64,000 nucleotides of DNA from Mesorhizobium sp. YIM 152430 (GTDB taxonomy: Bacteria; Pseudomonadota; Alphaproteobacteria; Rhizobiales; Rhizobiaceae): the NCBI RefSeq assembly GCF_029210365.1, contig NZ_JARGES010000043.1, positions 186,001-250,000 of the forward strand, in the 5' to 3' direction. A program made the position numbers and the translations under genes. The notes under the pieces were generated by a model that had not been told where the DNA came from, did no database searches, and saw nothing but the letters and a program-made list of their open reading frames with translations. This document shows, in pieces, positions 18,228 to 28,793 of the stretch. How positions within the stretch are numbered: position 1 is the stretch's first letter; every line of letters begins with the position of its first letter.

Positions 18228-19019
18228 TCATCTGCCGGTGAAGTCGGGTTTGCGCTTTCCCAGGAAGGCGGTGACGCCCTCGCGAAAATCTGCCGTTTGC
18301 GTGCCTGCGAGGAAGGCGGCGCGCTCGGCCTCGAGATGCTCCGCGAGCGGGCGCTCCAACGCCGCGTCGGTGAGGCGCTTGAACTGGCCGAAGGCGCGCG
18401 TGGCGCCGCGGGCGACGCGTGTCGCGATGTCGTTGGTCGCCGCCTCCAGCTCGCCGACTGGAACGACGCGGTTGACGATGCCGGCCGCAAGCGCCTGCCG
18501 TGTATCGAGTGACTCGCCCAGAAACATCAGTTCGGCCGCTTTCGCGCGCCCGACCTTGCGCGGCAAAAACCACGTTCCACCGCAATCCGGCGCGGAACCC
18601 ACCTTGTCATAGGCGACGACGAACCGCGCGCCTTCCTCCGCAATGACCAGATCGGAATTGAGAACGAGCGAAAGACCGGCGCCGGCAGCGACGCCCCTGA
18701 CTGCGGCGATCACCGGAGCATCCAGCGCCCGCAGGCGCACTAGCGCTGGGTGAAGCGCGTCGAGAAGCGCGTCGACGACCTCGGACGACCGGCTGAAATC
18801 CGAGCCGAACGTAGCGACGTCACCGCCAGCCACGAAAGCCCGCCCTTCGCCGGACAGCACGATGGCGCGGACGCCGTCGTCCTGCGCCACCTCCTCCACT
18901 GCATCCCGAAACGCTTCGGCCAGCGGCACGTCGAGCGCGTTGAGGACCTCGGGACGGTTGAGAATGAGACGGGCGATTCCCGTTTGCGGGCTGCGCTCGA
19001 TCTTCACAAGTTCGGTCAT
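18228..19019 (-). CDS. Enoyl-CoA hydratase/isomerase family protein
   Basis: Hydrates 2-enoyl-CoA to 3-hydroxyacyl-CoA, or performs a related crotonase-fold reaction; 263 residues. The fold is clear: RLILNRPEVLNALDVPL, GRAFVAGGDVATFG (oxyanion hole region, about 58-72), AAVRGVAAGAGLSLVLNSDLVIAEEGARF. The second catalytic glutamate of classical hydratases lies in a stretch reading APDCGGTWFLPRKVG here, where D and C replace the usual residues, so isomerase or thioesterase activity is possible. It is co-directional with the acyl-CoA dehydrogenase downstream. Confidence 0.9.
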   Translation of the reverse strand: MTELVKIERSPQTGIARLILNRPEVLNALDVPLAEAFRDAVEEVAQDDGVRAIVLSGEGRAFVAGGDVATFGSDFSRSSEVVDALLDALHPALVRLRALDAPVIAAVRGVAAGAGLSLVLNSDLVIAEEGARFVVAYDKVGSAPDCGGTWFLPRKVGRAKAAELMFLGESLDTRQALAAGIVNRVVPVGELEAATNDIATRVARGATRAFGQFKRLTDAALERPLAEHLEAERAAFLAGTQTADFREGVTAFLGKRKPDFTGR

Positions 19020-19172
19020 GTTTTCCTCATGCCCTGCCGCACCCGCACCATCGCGTGCCGAAAGACCTATTCAGGGGAATGCAGGCAGGGTCAAGCTACC
19101 TGCCGCGATCGTACGGACTCTTGACAGCGGGGAGGATTCTTGAGCCCTAGAGCCTGACGAAAGCGGGAGCGA

Positions 19173-20207
19173 ATGGCACAGAAGAAGGCGCATGAGGTTG
19201 ACGGATGGCTTGCGCGCCCGCAAGGCGCGTTTCCGATCGTCCTGATCTACGGGCCGGATCGCGGCCTGGTCTCGGAGCGGGCCACGCTCTATGCCCGCAA
19301 GGCCGGCTTTCAACTCGACGATCCATTCTCCGTGACGCGGCTCGATGCCGGCGAACTCGAGAACGACCCTGGCCGGCTTGTGGACGAAGCCAATACGGTC
19401 GCCATGTTCGCCGACCGGCGACTGATCTGGATCAAGGGCGCCGGTTCCCACAAGGCGCTCGGCGCTTCGCTGAAGGATTTGTGCGCCACTCCGCCCGCTT
19501 CGACCCTCATACTCGTCGAGGGCGGCGATCTGAAGAAAGGAGCGCCGGTTCGCGCCGCCGTGGAGCAGGGATCGGCCGGGATGGCGCTGCCCTGCTATGT
19601 CGACCAGGCGCGCGCGATCGACGGCGTCATCGACGAGGTTCTGGCGCGCGACGGATTGACGATCGCGCCTGAAGCGCGCCAGGCACTGAAGTCATCGCTC
19701 GGCGGCGACCGGCTCGCCACCCGCTCCGAAATCGACAAGCTGGCGCTCTATGCCAGGGGCGATAGCAGGATCGAGATCGCGCATGTGACCGGCATCGTCG
19801 GCGACGTGTCGGCCAAGTCGCTCGACGACGCGACGGATGCCATCCTTGCCGGCGACATCGCCGGTTTCGACCGCGCCTTTTCGGGATGGGTTAATGCCGG
19901 CAACGCGCCATTCCAGCTCGTCTCGGCGGTGATGCGTCAGTTCCAGCAACTCGAATTGCTGCGCACGGCAGTCGATGGCGGGTCAAGCGCGTCTGGGGCG
20001 GTGACGGCTGCGCGGCCACCCGTTTTTTTTAGCCGGCGAAGCAATGTCGAACGCGCCGTTCAAAGATGGACCCCGTCTGCAATCGCCCGAGGGCTCGAGC
20101 GATTGCAATCGACGGTTCTTGCGATGCGAACGCGCTCGCAACTGGAAGAACCGACTGCCCGTCAGGCAATGCTGGCACTGGCAATAGAAGCGCGCCGCCT
20201 GCGCTGA
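19173..20207 (+). CDS. holA: DNA polymerase III subunit delta
   Basis: Clamp-loader subunit that opens the sliding clamp; 344 residues, the usual length. The N-terminal part (VLIYGPDRGLVSERATLYARKAGF) is the degenerate AAA+ domain, and the middle holds GDRLATRSEIDKLALYA, typical of HolA. Near the C-terminus the frame crosses a run of eight T at 20023-20030, and the protein remains normal afterwards. GGGAG precedes the ATG. In related genomes holA normally follows lptE and leuS; here an enoyl-CoA hydratase gene lies upstream, marking the edge of the accessory block. It converges on parB. Confidence 0.93.
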   Translation: MAQKKAHEVDGWLARPQGAFPIVLIYGPDRGLVSERATLYARKAGFQLDDPFSVTRLDAGELENDPGRLVDEANTVAMFADRRLIWIKGAGSHKALGASLKDLCATPPASTLILVEGGDLKKGAPVRAAVEQGSAGMALPCYVDQARAIDGVIDEVLARDGLTIAPEARQALKSSLGGDRLATRSEIDKLALYARGDSRIEIAHVTGIVGDVSAKSLDDATDAILAGDIAGFDRAFSGWVNAGNAPFQLVSAVMRQFQQLELLRTAVDGGSSASGAVTAARPPVFFSRRSNVERAVQRWTPSAIARGLERLQSTVLAMRTRSQLEEPTARQAMLALAIEARRLR

Positions 20208-20225
20208 TCAACACCCGCCGACGGC

Positions 20226-20241
20226 CGTTTCACGTGAATCC
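20226..20241. repeat. parS-like site 1
   Basis: CGTTTCACGTGAATCC matches the bacterial parS consensus (TGTTTCACGTGAAACA) at 13 of 16 positions. It lies between the convergent holA and parB ends. Confidence 0.7.
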
Positions 20242-20250
20242 GACTTGGTC

Positions 20251-21126
20251 TCAGTTTCGCTGGAGACGATGGCAGATCGTATCGAGCTGTTCGAGGCTCG
20301 AGTAACGAATCCTGATGTCGCCGCCACGCTGGCCGTGCGTGATCGAGACCTTCAGTCCCAGCGCGTCGGACAGGGTCTTTTCGAGTGCGATCGTATCCGC
20401 GTCCTTCTCAGGCGCATGACGTTCGGCTGTGCCATGCGCCTGCTTGACCGGCTGCTGCGCGAGCGATTCAGCCTGTCGCACCGACAGACCTTCATCGACG
20501 ATGCGCCGCGCAAGTCCGGCTGGGTCCAGTGCCGTGACGAGCGTGCGTGCATGACCCGCCGAGAGCGACCCGTCCGTAACCATCGATCGGACATGATCCG
20601 GAAGTTTCAGGAGGCGAAGCGTATTCGCCACATGGCTGCGGCTCTTGCCGATGACCTGGCCCAGATCGGCTTGGGTATACTGATGTTCATCGATAAGCTT
20701 TTGATATCCTAGCGCTTCTTCAACCGGATTGAGATCCGCGCGCTGGACGTTCTCGATGATTGCAAGTTCAAGGGCGACGCGGTCGGTCACGTCGCGGATA
20801 ACGATCGGCACAGAAGTCAATCCGGCGCGTTGCGCCGCGCGCCATCGGCGTTCGCCGGCGATGATCTCGTATCGTCCATCCGGCATCGTTCGGACTACGA
20901 CGGGCTGAACGATCCCATGCTCGCGAATCGACTGGGTCAGGTCCTCAAGATCGTCTTCGGCAAAACTGCGGCGGGGGTTGCGCGGGTTCGGTGAGACGAA
21001 TTCGATCGGCGCCGTTCGATCCGCAACAAGGTTGCCCGAAGGCGACGGGGCTGCCGGCTTGTCGAGATCGCCGATGAGCGCGGCGAGGCCGCGACCGAGC
21101 CGCTTGCGGGACAGATCCTCATTCAT
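20251..21126 (-). CDS. parB: Chromosome partitioning protein ParB
   Basis: CTP-dependent DNA clamp that loads at parS and spreads; 291 residues. The N-terminus KRLGRGLAALIGD is typical of chromosomal ParB. NPRNPRRSF leads into the ParB/Srx domain with the CTP-binding GERRWRAAQRAGL (about residues 90-102). The helix-turn-helix QADLGQVIGKSRSHVANTLRLLKLP follows, and the C-terminal dimerisation segment comes last. It is 12 bases downstream of parA, with five parS-like sites in the window, three within 4.2 kb of the locus. Confidence 0.97.
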   Translation of the reverse strand: MNEDLSRKRLGRGLAALIGDLDKPAAPSPSGNLVADRTAPIEFVSPNPRNPRRSFAEDDLEDLTQSIREHGIVQPVVVRTMPDGRYEIIAGERRWRAAQRAGLTSVPIVIRDVTDRVALELAIIENVQRADLNPVEEALGYQKLIDEHQYTQADLGQVIGKSRSHVANTLRLLKLPDHVRSMVTDGSLSAGHARTLVTALDPAGLARRIVDEGLSVRQAESLAQQPVKQAHGTAERHAPEKDADTIALEKTLSDALGLKVSITHGQRGGDIRIRYSSLEQLDTICHRLQRN

Positions 21127-21138
21127 CCAACTCTCCCT

Positions 21139-21939
21139 TTATGCGGCGCGCAGCACACGTTCACGACGGATCACTTCCGACGCAAGTTGCAGATAAGCCT
21201 GACTTCCGGAACATTTCAGATCATAAAGTATGGCCGGCTTGCCATAGGACGGGGCCTCGGAAACACGCACATTGCGCGGAATGACCGTATCGTAAACCTT
21301 GTCGCCCATATGGGTACGAACATCCTGCACGACCTGATTGGCCAGATTGTTCCGGCCGTCGAACATCGTCATCACGATACCCTGGATGGTCAGACGTGGA
21401 TTGAGGTTGGCCCGGACCTGGTCGACCGTGTGCAGCAACTGGCTCAAACCCTCGAGAGCGAAAAACTCGCACTGGAGCGGCACGAGAACCGAATCCGCTG
21501 CGGCCATGGAATTGAGCGTCAGCAAATTGAGCGATGGCGGGCAATCGATCAGGATGTAGTCGAAAAATGTTGCCCCCCCATCGGAAGATTCAATCGCGCT
21601 TCGGAGCCGAACCGCGCGATCCGGCGCAGCCGAGATCTCCATCTCGACGCCAAGAAGATCAAGCGTCGACGGCACAACCGACAAACCCGGAACCGCAGTC
21701 TTCACAGCCGACTGTGCAATGGTCGCTTCACCTATCAACAAATCGTAGGACGATATCTCACGTTCCACCCGATCGATGCCCAATCCGGTGCTCGCATTGC
21801 CCTGGGGGTCGAGGTCGACGATGAGCACCCGCTCGCCGATCGCCGCTAGGGCGGTGGCCAGATTGATCGCGGTCGTCGTCTTGCCGACACCGCCCTTCTG
21901 ATTTGCCACTGTGATGATCCGTGGCTGCGATCCCACCAT
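21139..21939 (-). CDS. parA: Chromosome partitioning ATPase ParA
   Basis: Walker-type ATPase that moves ParB-parS complexes; 266 residues. The deviant Walker A is KGGVGKTTTAINLA (residues 15-28) with both lysines. Walker A' is VLIVDLDPQGNAST, and IDCPPSLNLLTLNSM is Walker B. Its start is two bases after the rsmG stop, and it is followed by parB. Confidence 0.97.
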   Translation of the reverse strand: MVGSQPRIITVANQKGGVGKTTTAINLATALAAIGERVLIVDLDPQGNASTGLGIDRVEREISSYDLLIGEATIAQSAVKTAVPGLSVVPSTLDLLGVEMEISAAPDRAVRLRSAIESSDGGATFFDYILIDCPPSLNLLTLNSMAAADSVLVPLQCEFFALEGLSQLLHTVDQVRANLNPRLTIQGIVMTMFDGRNNLANQVVQDVRTHMGDKVYDTVIPRNVRVSEAPSYGKPAILYDLKCSGSQAYLQLASEVIRRERVLRAA

Positions 21940-21941
21940 GA

Positions 21942-22571
21942 TCAGTGCTCCAGACGCTGAACGTTGGACAATTCCAGAACGCGACTCATCGCGTCAACCA
22001 TGCTGGCATGTTCTACCAGATCAAATTGCCAATGGTCACGCGCTGCGTGAATTTCCTGTTGGAAATCGCGCCCTTTTGGAAAGAGCGCGCGGCCTCGTCC
22101 CGGCGCAAGCCACCTCTCCGTAAGTTCGAGGAGCCTTTTCAGCGGCGCCAGAGCCCGCGCCGAAACGAGAGAGGGGGTCAGGAATTCTGTGGCGGCTTCA
22201 ATGCGTTCGGACCGTATGACCACGGTTAATCCGAGCTCGACGGCGACCGAGCGAAGAAATGCCGACTTCTTCTGATTGCTCTCGACGAGCGTAGCCGTCA
22301 GTCCGGAAGGCGCTCCGAGGATGGCAATCACAAGACCTGGCAGCCCGCCGCCACTGCCAATGTCCGTCCAGTCCGATGCCGTCCCACGAAGTCGCCACAA
22401 CTGGGCCGAATCAAGAATATGACGTATCCAGAAGTCATCTTGCGCGCCGCTCGCCGCCAGATTGATCGAACGGTTCCAGCGCTGGAAGAGTTTTTCGAAA
22501 GCCAGAAGCTGTTCATAAGTTTCACGTGAAACGCCCCCCGCTACACGATTGAGAGAATCATACTGATTCAT
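21942..22571 (-). CDS. rsmG: 16S rRNA (guanine-N7) methyltransferase RsmG
   Basis: Methylates a guanine in the 530 loop of 16S rRNA (G527 in E. coli) using S-adenosylmethionine. It has 209 residues; the SAM-binding motif [12 protein letters not shown] spans residues 69-80. The start codon overlaps the mnmG stop. A parS-like site is embedded in its first 20 codons. Confidence 0.95.
   Translation of the reverse strand: MNQYDSLNRVAGGVSRETYEQLLAFEKLFQRWNRSINLAASGAQDDFWIRHILDSAQLWRLRGTASDWTDIGSGGGLPGLVIAILGAPSGLTATLVESNQKKSAFLRSVAVELGLTVVIRSERIEAATEFLTPSLVSARALAPLKRLLELTERWLAPGRGRALFPKGRDFQQEIHAARDHWQFDLVEHASMVDAMSRVLELSNVQRLEH
22518..22533. repeat. parS-like site 2
   Basis: AGTTTCACGTGAAACG has the full 14-base palindrome GTTTCACGTGAAAC; only the outermost bases differ from consensus (14/16). 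It lies inside rsmG codons 13-18. Confidence 0.9.
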
Positions 22572-24448
22572 GCCGCAAGCGACGCATGTTTGCGCTGAAC
22601 ATGCGCCAGAAGGAGCGACAAAGCAGCCGGCGTCATTCCCTCGATCCGCCCAGCCTGGGCAATTGTCTGCGGACGGGCTTCGATCAATTTCGATCGCATT
22701 TCATTCGACAATCCGACGATCGCATCGATGTCCAGATCAACCGGGATCTCCAACCCTTCCTGCTTGCGCAATCGCTCGACATCGGCACCCTGACGCTGAA
22801 GATAGACCGCGTAGCTTGCGTCAATCTCGACAAGTTCGCGCGTTATCCGATCAAACTTGCGAAGTTCGGGCCAAACTCGATCGAGGTCTTCGAACCGAAT
22901 GGACGAGTTTCCCATCAGCTCATAGGCACTGCGCACCTTGCCGTCAGCATTGACGGCAAGGCCCTGCTTGATCGCGGCCGCTGACGACAATGTCAGCTCC
23001 CGCAAACGCTGCTTGAGTCCGGCCAGTCGTTCCGTTCGCGCAGCAAACATCTTCGCGCGCTCGGCGCCGACAATTCCGAACTTCAACCCAAGCGGCGTCA
23101 AACGCTCATCGGCGTTATCGGCACGAATTGACAGCCGGTATTCCGCGCGCGAAGTGAATATCCGATAGGGTTCGGTAACGCCCCGCGTGGTGAGATCATC
23201 GATCATGACACCGATATAGGCGTCGGCGCGGGACAGCGAGACGGGCTCACTGCCGCCCGCACGGATCGCGGCATTGAGGCCTGCAAGGATGCCCTGAGCC
23301 CCCGCTTCCTCGTAGCCGGTCGTGCCATTTATCTGCCCGGCCAGCAACAGGCCGCGACATGACCGCATCTCCAGGGCAGATGACAGTTCGCGCGGATCGA
23401 CATGATCATATTCGATGGCATATCCCGGTTGAACGATCTCTGCCTTATGCAAACCCTCCATCGAGCGGATGAAGTCGATCTGAACGTCCCAAGGCATCGA
23501 TGTCGAAACGCCATTCGGATAGACAAGATCGCTGTCCAGCCCCTCGGGCTCCAGAAATATCTGATGGCCGTCCCGGTCACCGAACCGGACGATCTTGTCT
23601 TCAATCGATGGACAATAGCGGGGACCGACACCCTCAATCGCGCCGCCATACATGGCCGACCTGTGCAGGTTCTCGCGGATAATGCGGTGTGAACGCTCGT
23701 TCGTTCGTGTGATGGCACATTCGATCTGCGGTATGGAGATCGAAGATGTCATGGACGAAAATGGAACCGGCACTTCGTCGGCAGCCTGACGTTCGAGCGC
23801 ATTCCATTCGATCGATTCGCGCTTGAGCCGTGGCGGTGTGCCTGTCTTCAAGCGACCGAGAGGAACGCCGAGGCGCGAAAAGGTCGACGCCAGGCCATTC
23901 GTTGCCTGTTCGCCCATGCGCCCGGCGACAATTTTGTCGGGGCCGATATGGATCAGCCCCCGAAGGAAAGTACCGGTCGTCAATACCGCAGCACCGCAGG
24001 AAATATAGCCAGCAGTCTTGAGGTGGACTCCGATGAGCTTCGCATCGTGGATATCGAGGTCCAGAACTTCATCCGCGACGAGATGAAGATTCTCCTGCGC
24101 AGCAACGAGTTCCTGGACGGCCTGTGCATAGAGTTTCCGGTCGGCTTGGGTGCGTGGGCCGCGAACGGCCGGGCCCTTGCTGCGATTCAACAGTCGGAAC
24201 TGAATGCCGGCCTTGTCGGCTGCGCGGCCCATGATTCCGTCGAGCGCATCGATTTCCCGCACCAACTGGCCTTTCCCAAGCCCCCCGATCGCGGGATTGC
24301 AGGACATGATGCCGAGATTATCGGCGCTCAGCGTCACCAGCGCAGTGACTGCGCCCATACGTGCGGACGCGCAGGCAGCTTCAACACCGGCATGACCGCC
24401 CCCAACGACGACGACATCGAATTTGGAGTGCTGTTTCACGTGAGTCAT
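22568..24448 (-). CDS. mnmG: tRNA 5-carboxymethylaminomethyl-U34 modification enzyme MnmG
   Basis: With MnmE it builds the (carboxymethyl)aminomethyl group at wobble uridine 34. It has 626 residues. The FAD-binding [21 protein letters not shown] is at residues 11-31. [22 protein letters not shown] follows, with the catalytic-region cysteine. The C-terminal helical domain recruits MnmE. The start overlaps the mnmE stop (ATGA). A parS-like site covers its first codons. Confidence 0.97.
   Translation of the reverse strand: MTHVKQHSKFDVVVVGGGHAGVEAACASARMGAVTALVTLSADNLGIMSCNPAIGGLGKGQLVREIDALDGIMGRAADKAGIQFRLLNRSKGPAVRGPRTQADRKLYAQAVQELVAAQENLHLVADEVLDLDIHDAKLIGVHLKTAGYISCGAAVLTTGTFLRGLIHIGPDKIVAGRMGEQATNGLASTFSRLGVPLGRLKTGTPPRLKRESIEWNALERQAADEVPVPFSSMTSSISIPQIECAITRTNERSHRIIRENLHRSAMYGGAIEGVGPRYCPSIEDKIVRFGDRDGHQIFLEPEGLDSDLVYPNGVSTSMPWDVQIDFIRSMEGLHKAEIVQPGYAIEYDHVDPRELSSALEMRSCRGLLLAGQINGTTGYEEAGAQGILAGLNAAIRAGGSEPVSLSRADAYIGVMIDDLTTRGVTEPYRIFTSRAEYRLSIRADNADERLTPLGLKFGIVGAERAKMFAARTERLAGLKQRLRELTLSSAAAIKQGLAVNADGKVRSAYELMGNSSIRFEDLDRVWPELRKFDRITRELVEIDASYAVYLQRQGADVERLRKQEGLEIPVDLDIDAIVGLSNEMRSKLIEARPQTIAQAGRIEGMTPAALSLLLAHVQRKHASLAA
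24432..24447. repeat. parS-like site 3
   Basis: TGTTTCACGTGAGTCA matches parS at 14 of 16 positions. It lies across the first codons of mnmG. Confidence 0.75.
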
Positions 24449-25740
24449 TTCCCTATGCAGAAGCGAGAAAAGATGTCGCCAAGCAGATCTTCGACGTCGA
24501 TCGCGCCTGTCAACCGTCCAAGCGAATCTGCGGCTACTCGAAGTTCCTCGGCCGCCAGTTCAAAAGCAGGTGACTGGCGCGCGCGCGCAAGAGACTCACG
24601 GCATCGTTCCAAGTGCGCGACATGACGTTGCCGTGACGGCACGGTATCGTGGATTCTGGTTCGAGAATCAAGGATCGCGGAGATTTTCTCCAGAAGGTCA
24701 TCGACGCCGAAACCCGTCTTGGTCGAGATCGCTGGACTAGCCGGCAAATGCGGACGGATGTCCGCTTTGCTCTGCACGATCATCACTTGCTCGGCCACGA
24801 TATCAGGCACCGGTTGCGCGCCGTCATCCAGAACGATAACGAGGTCGGCCCCGCGTGTCGCGTTCCGGGCGCGTTCGACGCCGATCTGCTCGACCGGATC
24901 GGAGGTGGCACGCAATCCGGCGGTGTCGGTAATGCGCAGGAGCTTACCGTCAAGATCGAGACGAACTTCGATCAGATCCCGTGTCGTCCCCGGAATCTCG
25001 GTGACGATCGCAACGTCTCGTTTCGCCAAGTAATTGAAAAGACTTGATTTTCCCGTATTCGGCGCGCCAGCTACAACGAGGTGGAAGCCCTCGTTCACCG
25101 TCTCGGCAATTCTATAGCCGTCTAAATGAATGCCTATCCGAGCCTCAAGCGCCGCGAGTTGTTCGCGCACGAGGCTGCCGAATTCGGGTGGGACATCGTC
25201 CTGGTCGGAAAAATCGAGATCAGCCTCGATCCGCGCCCAGATCGACAGAAGTTCGCCGCGCCAACCCTCATAAAGCCGCCGCTGGGCGCCATCGGCATTC
25301 GACAATGCCAGCCGACGCTGAGCGTCCGTTTCGGCGACGATCAGATCGGAAAGCGCTTCCGCCGCAGTCAGGTCGATGCGGCCATTGAGAAAGGCGCGCA
25401 TGGTAAAGGCGCCGGCCTCGGCCGGTTCAAGCCCATCGAACATGGCGAGGCGACGAAAGAGCGCCGCTGTGACCGCGCGGCTGCCGTGAAGCTGGACTTC
25501 CAGCACGTCTTCCCCCGTAAAGCTCGCGGGCGCCGGAAAATGGATGCATAGCGCGTCGTCGATCGGCGCGCCGGTTTCGTCACGAACGGTGCAGAGCACG
25601 GCACGGCGTGGTTCGAGCAATGGCCGGCCGGTCAGTTCCGGAATGATGGCTGGAACGTGCGGGCCGGATATGCGCAGGACGGCGACGCCGGCGGGCAGCG
25701 TGCCGCTCGAAAGCGCATAGATCGTCGTCGTCGAACGCAT
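24445..25740 (-). CDS. mnmE: tRNA modification GTPase MnmE
   Basis: GTPase partner of MnmG, 431 residues. The N-terminal tetrahydrofolate-binding domain begins [19 protein letters not shown]. The G domain has [12 protein letters not shown] (G1, about residues 223-234) and DTAGLR (G3). The C-terminal FCIGK carries the functional cysteine. The frame also opens at a TTG at 25743, but the ATG at 25740 with GGAGTGATTG before it is preferred. A 73-bp gap separates it from rho. Confidence 0.96.
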   Translation of the reverse strand: MRSTTTIYALSSGTLPAGVAVLRISGPHVPAIIPELTGRPLLEPRRAVLCTVRDETGAPIDDALCIHFPAPASFTGEDVLEVQLHGSRAVTAALFRRLAMFDGLEPAEAGAFTMRAFLNGRIDLTAAEALSDLIVAETDAQRRLALSNADGAQRRLYEGWRGELLSIWARIEADLDFSDQDDVPPEFGSLVREQLAALEARIGIHLDGYRIAETVNEGFHLVVAGAPNTGKSSLFNYLAKRDVAIVTEIPGTTRDLIEVRLDLDGKLLRITDTAGLRATSDPVEQIGVERARNATRGADLVIVLDDGAQPVPDIVAEQVMIVQSKADIRPHLPASPAISTKTGFGVDDLLEKISAILDSRTRIHDTVPSRQRHVAHLERCRESLARARQSPAFELAAEELRVAADSLGRLTGAIDVEDLLGDIFSRFCIGK

Positions 25741-25816
25741 CAATCACTCCAATGCGAAACGGCGGACATGAACTGCCCGCCGGATCGATATGCCTGCAAT
25801 CGTGACCGCGATCCGG

Positions 25817-27082
25817 TCAGGTATTCATCGAATCGAAGAAGTCGCTGTTGGTCTTTGTCTGCTTCAGCTTGTCCATCAGGAACTCGATCGCGTCGGTTGT
25901 GCCCATCGGCGCGAGGATGCGGCGCAGGACGAAAATCTTCTGCAGATCCTGACGCTGAACGAGGAGGTCTTCCTTGCGCGTTCCGGATTTGAGGATATCC
26001 ATGGCCGGGAAGATTCGCTTGTCGGCGACCTTGCGGTCGAGGACGATTTCCGAATTGCCCGTTCCCTTGAACTCTTCGAAAATGACTTCGTCCATACGAC
26101 TGCCAGTGTCGATGAGTGCGGTTGCGATGATGGTCAGTGAGCCGCCTTCCTCGATATTGCGCGCCGCGCCGAAGAAGCGTTTGGGGCGTTGCAGCGCATT
26201 GGCATCGACACCGCCGGTCAGGACCTTGCCGGAGGACGGCACGACCGTGTTGTAGGCGCGGCCGAGGCGGGTGATCGAATCGAGCAGGATGACGACGTCG
26301 CGGCCATGCTCGACGAGGCGCTTGGCCTTCTCGATCACCATCTCGGCGACCTGGACGTGGCGCACGGCCGGCTCGTCGAAGGTCGACGACACGACCTCGC
26401 CCTTCACCGAGCGCTGCATGTCGGTGACTTCTTCCGGCCGCTCGTCGATCAGGAGGACGATCAGATAGGCTTCGGGGTGATTATGCGCGATCGAATGCGC
26501 GATGTTCTGCAAAAGGACGGTCTTGCCGGTGCGTGGCGGCGCGACGATGAGGCCGCGCTGGCCCTTGCCGAGCGGCGCGACGAGGTCGATGACACGGGCC
26601 GACATGTCCTTAGACGTCGGAACCTCGAGTTCCATCTTGAAACGCTCGTTGGGATAGAGCGGCGTGAGATTGTCGAAATGCAGCTTGTGACGGATCTTCT
26701 CGGGGTCTTCGAAATTGATCGTGTTGACCTTGAGAAGCGCGAAATAACGTTCGCCTTCCTTGGGGCTGCGGATCGGACCTTCGACCGTGTCGCCCGTCTT
26801 CAAGGAGAAGCGGCGAATCTGGGAGGGTGAAATGTAGATGTCGTCCGGGCCGGGCAGGTAATTGGCATTTGCCGAACGCAGGAAACCGAAGCCGTCCTGC
26901 AGGATTTCGACCACGCCCTCGCCGATGATCTCGACCTCTTGTGCAGCGAGCTTCTTGAGAATCGCGAACATGAGCTCCTGCTTGCGCAGAACGCTTGCGT
27001 TCTCGACTTCAAGTGATTCGGCGAATGCAATGAGGTCGGTCGGACCCTTGCTCTTGAGCTCTTGTAGTTTCATTTCCTGCAT
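25817..27082 (-). CDS. rho: Transcription termination factor Rho
   Basis: Hexameric RNA-dependent ATPase that terminates transcription; 421 residues. The N-terminal RNA-binding domain includes [20 protein letters not shown]. The P-loop is [13 protein letters not shown] (about residues 180-192), and [13 protein letters not shown] and the secondary RNA-site [11 protein letters not shown] follow. Two in-frame ATGs (27082 and 27073) are possible starts. The 152-bp leader to hemJ shows no strong feature. Confidence 0.97.
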   Translation of the reverse strand: MQEMKLQELKSKGPTDLIAFAESLEVENASVLRKQELMFAILKKLAAQEVEIIGEGVVEILQDGFGFLRSANANYLPGPDDIYISPSQIRRFSLKTGDTVEGPIRSPKEGERYFALLKVNTINFEDPEKIRHKLHFDNLTPLYPNERFKMELEVPTSKDMSARVIDLVAPLGKGQRGLIVAPPRTGKTVLLQNIAHSIAHNHPEAYLIVLLIDERPEEVTDMQRSVKGEVVSSTFDEPAVRHVQVAEMVIEKAKRLVEHGRDVVILLDSITRLGRAYNTVVPSSGKVLTGGVDANALQRPKRFFGAARNIEEGGSLTIIATALIDTGSRMDEVIFEEFKGTGNSEIVLDRKVADKRIFPAMDILKSGTRKEDLLVQRQDLQKIFVLRRILAPMGTTDAIEFLMDKLKQTKTNSDFFDSMNT

Positions 27083-27234
27083 ATGCGCACTCGGCTGGCG
27101 ATGGGGAAGTCGATAAAGACGTAGGAAGGCGGCGGCGCGGAAATACCGTCATGAAAGAAGCGGGCCGCGCGGCGAAAGGAAGGATTGTCTCTTAGCGTCG
27201 CACTATTGAAAGCGCAAGCCGCGCCATTCGAGCC

Positions 27235-27765
27235 TCAGAACGGCTTTACCACGACCAGGATGACGATGACAATCATCAACAGCGTCGGCCCCTCGTTCAT
27301 GAGACGCCAGTGCCGTGCCGACTTCTGGTTGCGGTCCTCGGCGAAGAGACGCACGGCCTTGGAAAAATAGCCGTGCAGTCCCGACATGGCGACGACGAGA
27401 ACGATCTTCAAGTGCAGCCAGCCGCCTGAAAAGCCGAAGCCCTGCCAGGCGAGCCACAGGCCCATAACCCAGGCAACCGTCATCGCCGGATTGATGATGG
27501 CGCGCAATAGGCGTTGTTCCATCACCTTGAACGTCTCGGATTGCGGCGTTCCGGGGCCGATTTCGGCGTGATACACGAAGAGCCGCGGCAGGTAGAGCAT
27601 CCCCGCCATCCAGGAGACGACGGCGATCACATGGATCGCCTTGGCCCACAGATACGCCTCGGCCGGAAAGAGAAAAAGCGCAGCCGCGGTCAGGGCGAGG
27701 AAGATGGCAAGCGCAATGCCCGCACGCCTGCCGGGGCCCGTGCTGTTCGCGTTCGTGCGGCTCAC
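27235..27765 (-). CDS. hemJ: Protoporphyrinogen IX oxidase HemJ
   Basis: Membrane enzyme converting protoporphyrinogen IX to protoporphyrin IX, the alternative to HemG and HemY. It has 176 residues with about four membrane segments. [26 protein letters not shown] holds the key histidine (about residue 45) and the W-x-G-x-L-Y-LPRLF signature, and LHLKIVLV and RHWRLMNE follow. The start is a GTG whose bases overlap the hemE stop, so the two heme genes are coupled. The N-terminal 15 residues are polar and longer than in some relatives. Confidence 0.93.
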   Translation of the reverse strand: MSRTNANSTGPGRRAGIALAIFLALTAAALFLFPAEAYLWAKAIHVIAVVSWMAGMLYLPRLFVYHAEIGPGTPQSETFKVMEQRLLRAIINPAMTVAWVMGLWLAWQGFGFSGGWLHLKIVLVVAMSGLHGYFSKAVRLFAEDRNQKSARHWRLMNEGPTLLMIVIVILVVVKPF

Positions 27766-28793
27766 TGCCTCGCTCCCCGAACCTGCGCGATCATCGCCTC
27801 GACATGCGCGATCGGCGTTTGCGGCGTGATGCCGTGGCCGAGATTGAAGATCAGCGGCCCGTCGCCGAGATTGTCGAGAATGGCCTTCACACCGTCATGA
27901 AGCGCGTCACCGCCCACGACGAGCCGCAACGGGTCCAGATTGCCCTGCACGGCGCCTTCGGCCTGCAAGCGCTGCGCCTGGCTCCAGGGAACGCTCCAGT
28001 CGAGACCGAGTGCCGTGACGCCCGTCTTGGCACGATACCCGTCATAAAGCGCCCCTGCACCCTTCGGGAAACCGATGATCGGCACGTTTGGATGAACGGC
28101 GCGAACCTTGTTCACGATCTGCTTCATCGGCTGAATGCAGTAAGCCTCGAAAGACGTTTCGTCGAGCACGCCGGACCAGGAATCGAAAATCTGAACGCAA
28201 TCCGCACCCGCTTCGATCTGGCGGATGAGATAGTCAGCCGAGCAATCTGCCAGAAGCGCCAGCAGCTTTCGCATTTCGGTGGAGTGCCGGTAGCCGAACA
28301 TGCGCGCCGGCGCCTGGTCTGGGGTGCCATGTCCGGCGATCATGTAGGTCGCCACTGTCCAGGGCGCGCCGCAAAAGCCGATCAGCGTCGTTTCGGTCGG
28401 CAGTTCGGAGCGAAGGCGCCGTACCGTCTCAAAGACCGGCGCGAGATGATCGTGGATGCGAGACGCGTCGAGCCGCTCGACCTCGTCGGCCGCGATCGGC
28501 GTCATTAGCGGGCCGCGCCCCTCCTCGAAGCGCAGATCGCGTCCGAGCGCATGGGGTATGACGAGAATGTCGGAGAACAGGATCGATGCGTCGAAGCCGA
28601 ACCGGCGGATCGGCTGAAGCGTCACTTCGACGGCGAGATCTGGATTGTAGCAAAGGTCGAGAAAACTCCCCGCCGCTTTGCGCGTTTCCCGATACTCGGG
28701 CAGGTAGCGTCCCGCCTGCCGCATCATCCAGATCGGAGGCGGAAAGACGCTTTCTCCCTGCAAGACCTTCAGCATCTTCCGTTCGATCGACAT
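27762..28793 (-). CDS. hemE: Uroporphyrinogen decarboxylase
   Basis: Decarboxylates the four acetate groups of uroporphyrinogen III. It has 343 residues. The N-terminus [20 protein letters not shown] is the family signature with substrate-binding arginines. [15 protein letters not shown] is the second signature, and [11 protein letters not shown] is at the C-terminus. Start at the ATG at 28793 (MSIERKML); the frame stays open far upstream but without similarity. In alphaproteobacteria hemE flanks the replication origin, and the strand switch here fits that. Confidence 0.96.
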   Translation of the reverse strand: MSIERKMLKVLQGESVFPPPIWMMRQAGRYLPEYRETRKAAGSFLDLCYNPDLAVEVTLQPIRRFGFDASILFSDILVIPHALGRDLRFEEGRGPLMTPIAADEVERLDASRIHDHLAPVFETVRRLRSELPTETTLIGFCGAPWTVATYMIAGHGTPDQAPARMFGYRHSTEMRKLLALLADCSADYLIRQIEAGADCVQIFDSWSGVLDETSFEAYCIQPMKQIVNKVRAVHPNVPIIGFPKGAGALYDGYRAKTGVTALGLDWSVPWSQAQRLQAEGAVQGNLDPLRLVVGGDALHDGVKAILDNLGDGPLIFNLGHGITPQTPIAHVEAMIAQVRGARQ

